From positions 1-7,122 of the forward strand of contig JAUVNZ010000079.1 of NCBI GenBank assembly GCA_030599435.1: a DNA stretch of 7,122 nt, read 5' to 3'. The notes beneath the pieces were generated by a model, which had not been told where the DNA came from, ran no database searches, and worked only from the letters and a program-made list of their open reading frames with translations. The stretch comes from Gammaproteobacteria bacterium (GTDB taxonomy: Bacteria > Pseudomonadota > Gammaproteobacteria > SZUA-152). The translations under genes were made by a program, and so were the position numbers. Below are positions 6,682-7,122 of this stretch, piece after piece (the stretch's first letter is position 1; each line of letters opens with the position of its first letter).

Positions 6682-7122
6682 TTACTTCTTGCGACGGCGG
6701 ATAATCATATTATCCGTACGTTTATTGTTACGTGTACGATAGCCCTTGGTTGGCACACCCCATGGAGATACTGGATGACGCCCACCTGAGGTACGGCCTT
6801 CACCACCACCATGCGGGTGATCAACTGGGTTCATAGCTACACCACGAACCGTTGGACGAATACCACGCCAGCGCTTTGCGCCTGCTTTACCAAGCTTGCG
6901 CAAGGAATGTTCTGAATTACCGACTTCACCAATAGTGGCACGACAATCGAGATGCACCTTGCGCATTTCACCCGAACGCAATCTTAACTGTGCATAATCA
7001 CCATCACGGCCTACAAACTGAATCACACTGCCCGCTGCACGGCCAATCTGTGCACCTTTCTTTGCTTTAAGCTCAACACAATGGACATTTGTGCCCACTG
7101 GAATATCACGCAGTGCCAGAGC
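6682..7122 (-). CDS. rplB: 50S ribosomal protein L2, C-terminal part (cut by window edge)
   Basis: L2 is a large, early-binding 50S protein near the peptidyl transferase centre and takes part in subunit association. The window holds the last 146 residues of about 274; the frame is open through the right edge (it starts ...[13 protein letters not shown]). Visible are [20 protein letters not shown] (49-68 of the fragment), [17 protein letters not shown] (78-94) and the hallmark [14 protein letters not shown] (97-110), whose first His corresponds to E. coli His229, a residue linked to peptidyl transferase function. The Arg/Lys-rich end (RRRKK) matches the family. There is a one-residue insertion after GEGR compared with E. 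coli. A GTG at 7098 is an internal Val codon, not a start. Confidence 0.98.
   Translation of the reverse strand, partial: ALALRDIPVGTNVHCVELKAKKGAQIGRAAGSVIQFVGRDGDYAQLRLRSGEMRKVHLDCRATIGEVGNSEHSLRKLGKAGAKRWRGIRPTVRGVAMNPVDHPHGGGEGRTSGGRHPVSPWGVPTKGYRTRNNKRTDNMIIRRRKK

Noticed and set aside
6682..7098. GTG at 7098 as a start of rplB
   Set aside because: The frame stays open and matches L2 upstream to the window edge; this GTG encodes an internal Val.
1..7122. Terminator, mobile element, CRISPR array, RNA gene or novel accessory system
   Set aside because: I saw no GC-rich stem followed by a T-run, no transposase, no repeat array, no tRNA- or rRNA-like sequence and no foreign gene; the whole window is accounted for by the conserved S10-spc cluster.

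Overview
The window is a stretch of the conserved S10-spc ribosomal protein gene cluster, read entirely from the minus strand: transcription enters at the right edge (base 7122) and leaves at the left edge (base 1). It holds 18 genes. The order, downstream, is rplB (3' part), rpsS, rplV, rpsC, rplP, rpmC, rpsQ, rplN, rplX, rplE, rpsN, rpsH, rplF, rplR, rpsE, rpmD, rplO, secY (5' part). This is exactly the order of the end of the E. coli S10 operon followed by the spc operon. No gene is missing, inserted, duplicated or frameshifted.

The organism is most likely a gammaproteobacterium. The proteins match E. coli counterparts along their length, S14 is the long zinc-free form, L30 is present, and L15 has the [24 protein letters not shown] core that I associate with non-enteric gammaproteobacteria. 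Base composition judged by eye is in the mid-40s percent GC. I cannot name a genus from this.

Layout, right to left: 7122-4465 is the tail of the S10 part (L2, S19, L22, S3, L16, L29, S17); 4418-315 is the spc part (L14, L24, L5, S14, S8, L6, L18, S5, L30, L15); 315-1 begins SecY. Spacing is very tight: two TAA-ATG abutments (rplV/rpsC, rplP/rpmC), one ATGA overlap (rpmC/rpsQ), one TAATG overlap (rplO/secY), and gaps of 2-26 bases elsewhere. Only two spacers are longer: rpsQ-rplN (46 bases, where E. coli has the spc promoter) and rpsN-rpsH (59 bases, AT-rich). No intrinsic terminator is visible, so the cluster could be one transcript. No stretch of 300 bases lacks a gene.

The products work together. 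L2, L22, L16, L29, L14, L24, L5, L6, L18, L30 and L15 build the 50S subunit; S19, S3, S17, S14, S8 and S5 build the 30S; SecY is the membrane channel for nascent secreted and membrane proteins, placed so that its synthesis follows ribosome synthesis.

I found no new biological system here. The items worth a second look are small: a hairpin that would enclose the rplE start codon at the place where E. coli S8 represses its own operon, the contents of the two long spacers, a rplV start without a clear Shine-Dalgarno sequence, and a shortened S3 C-terminus.
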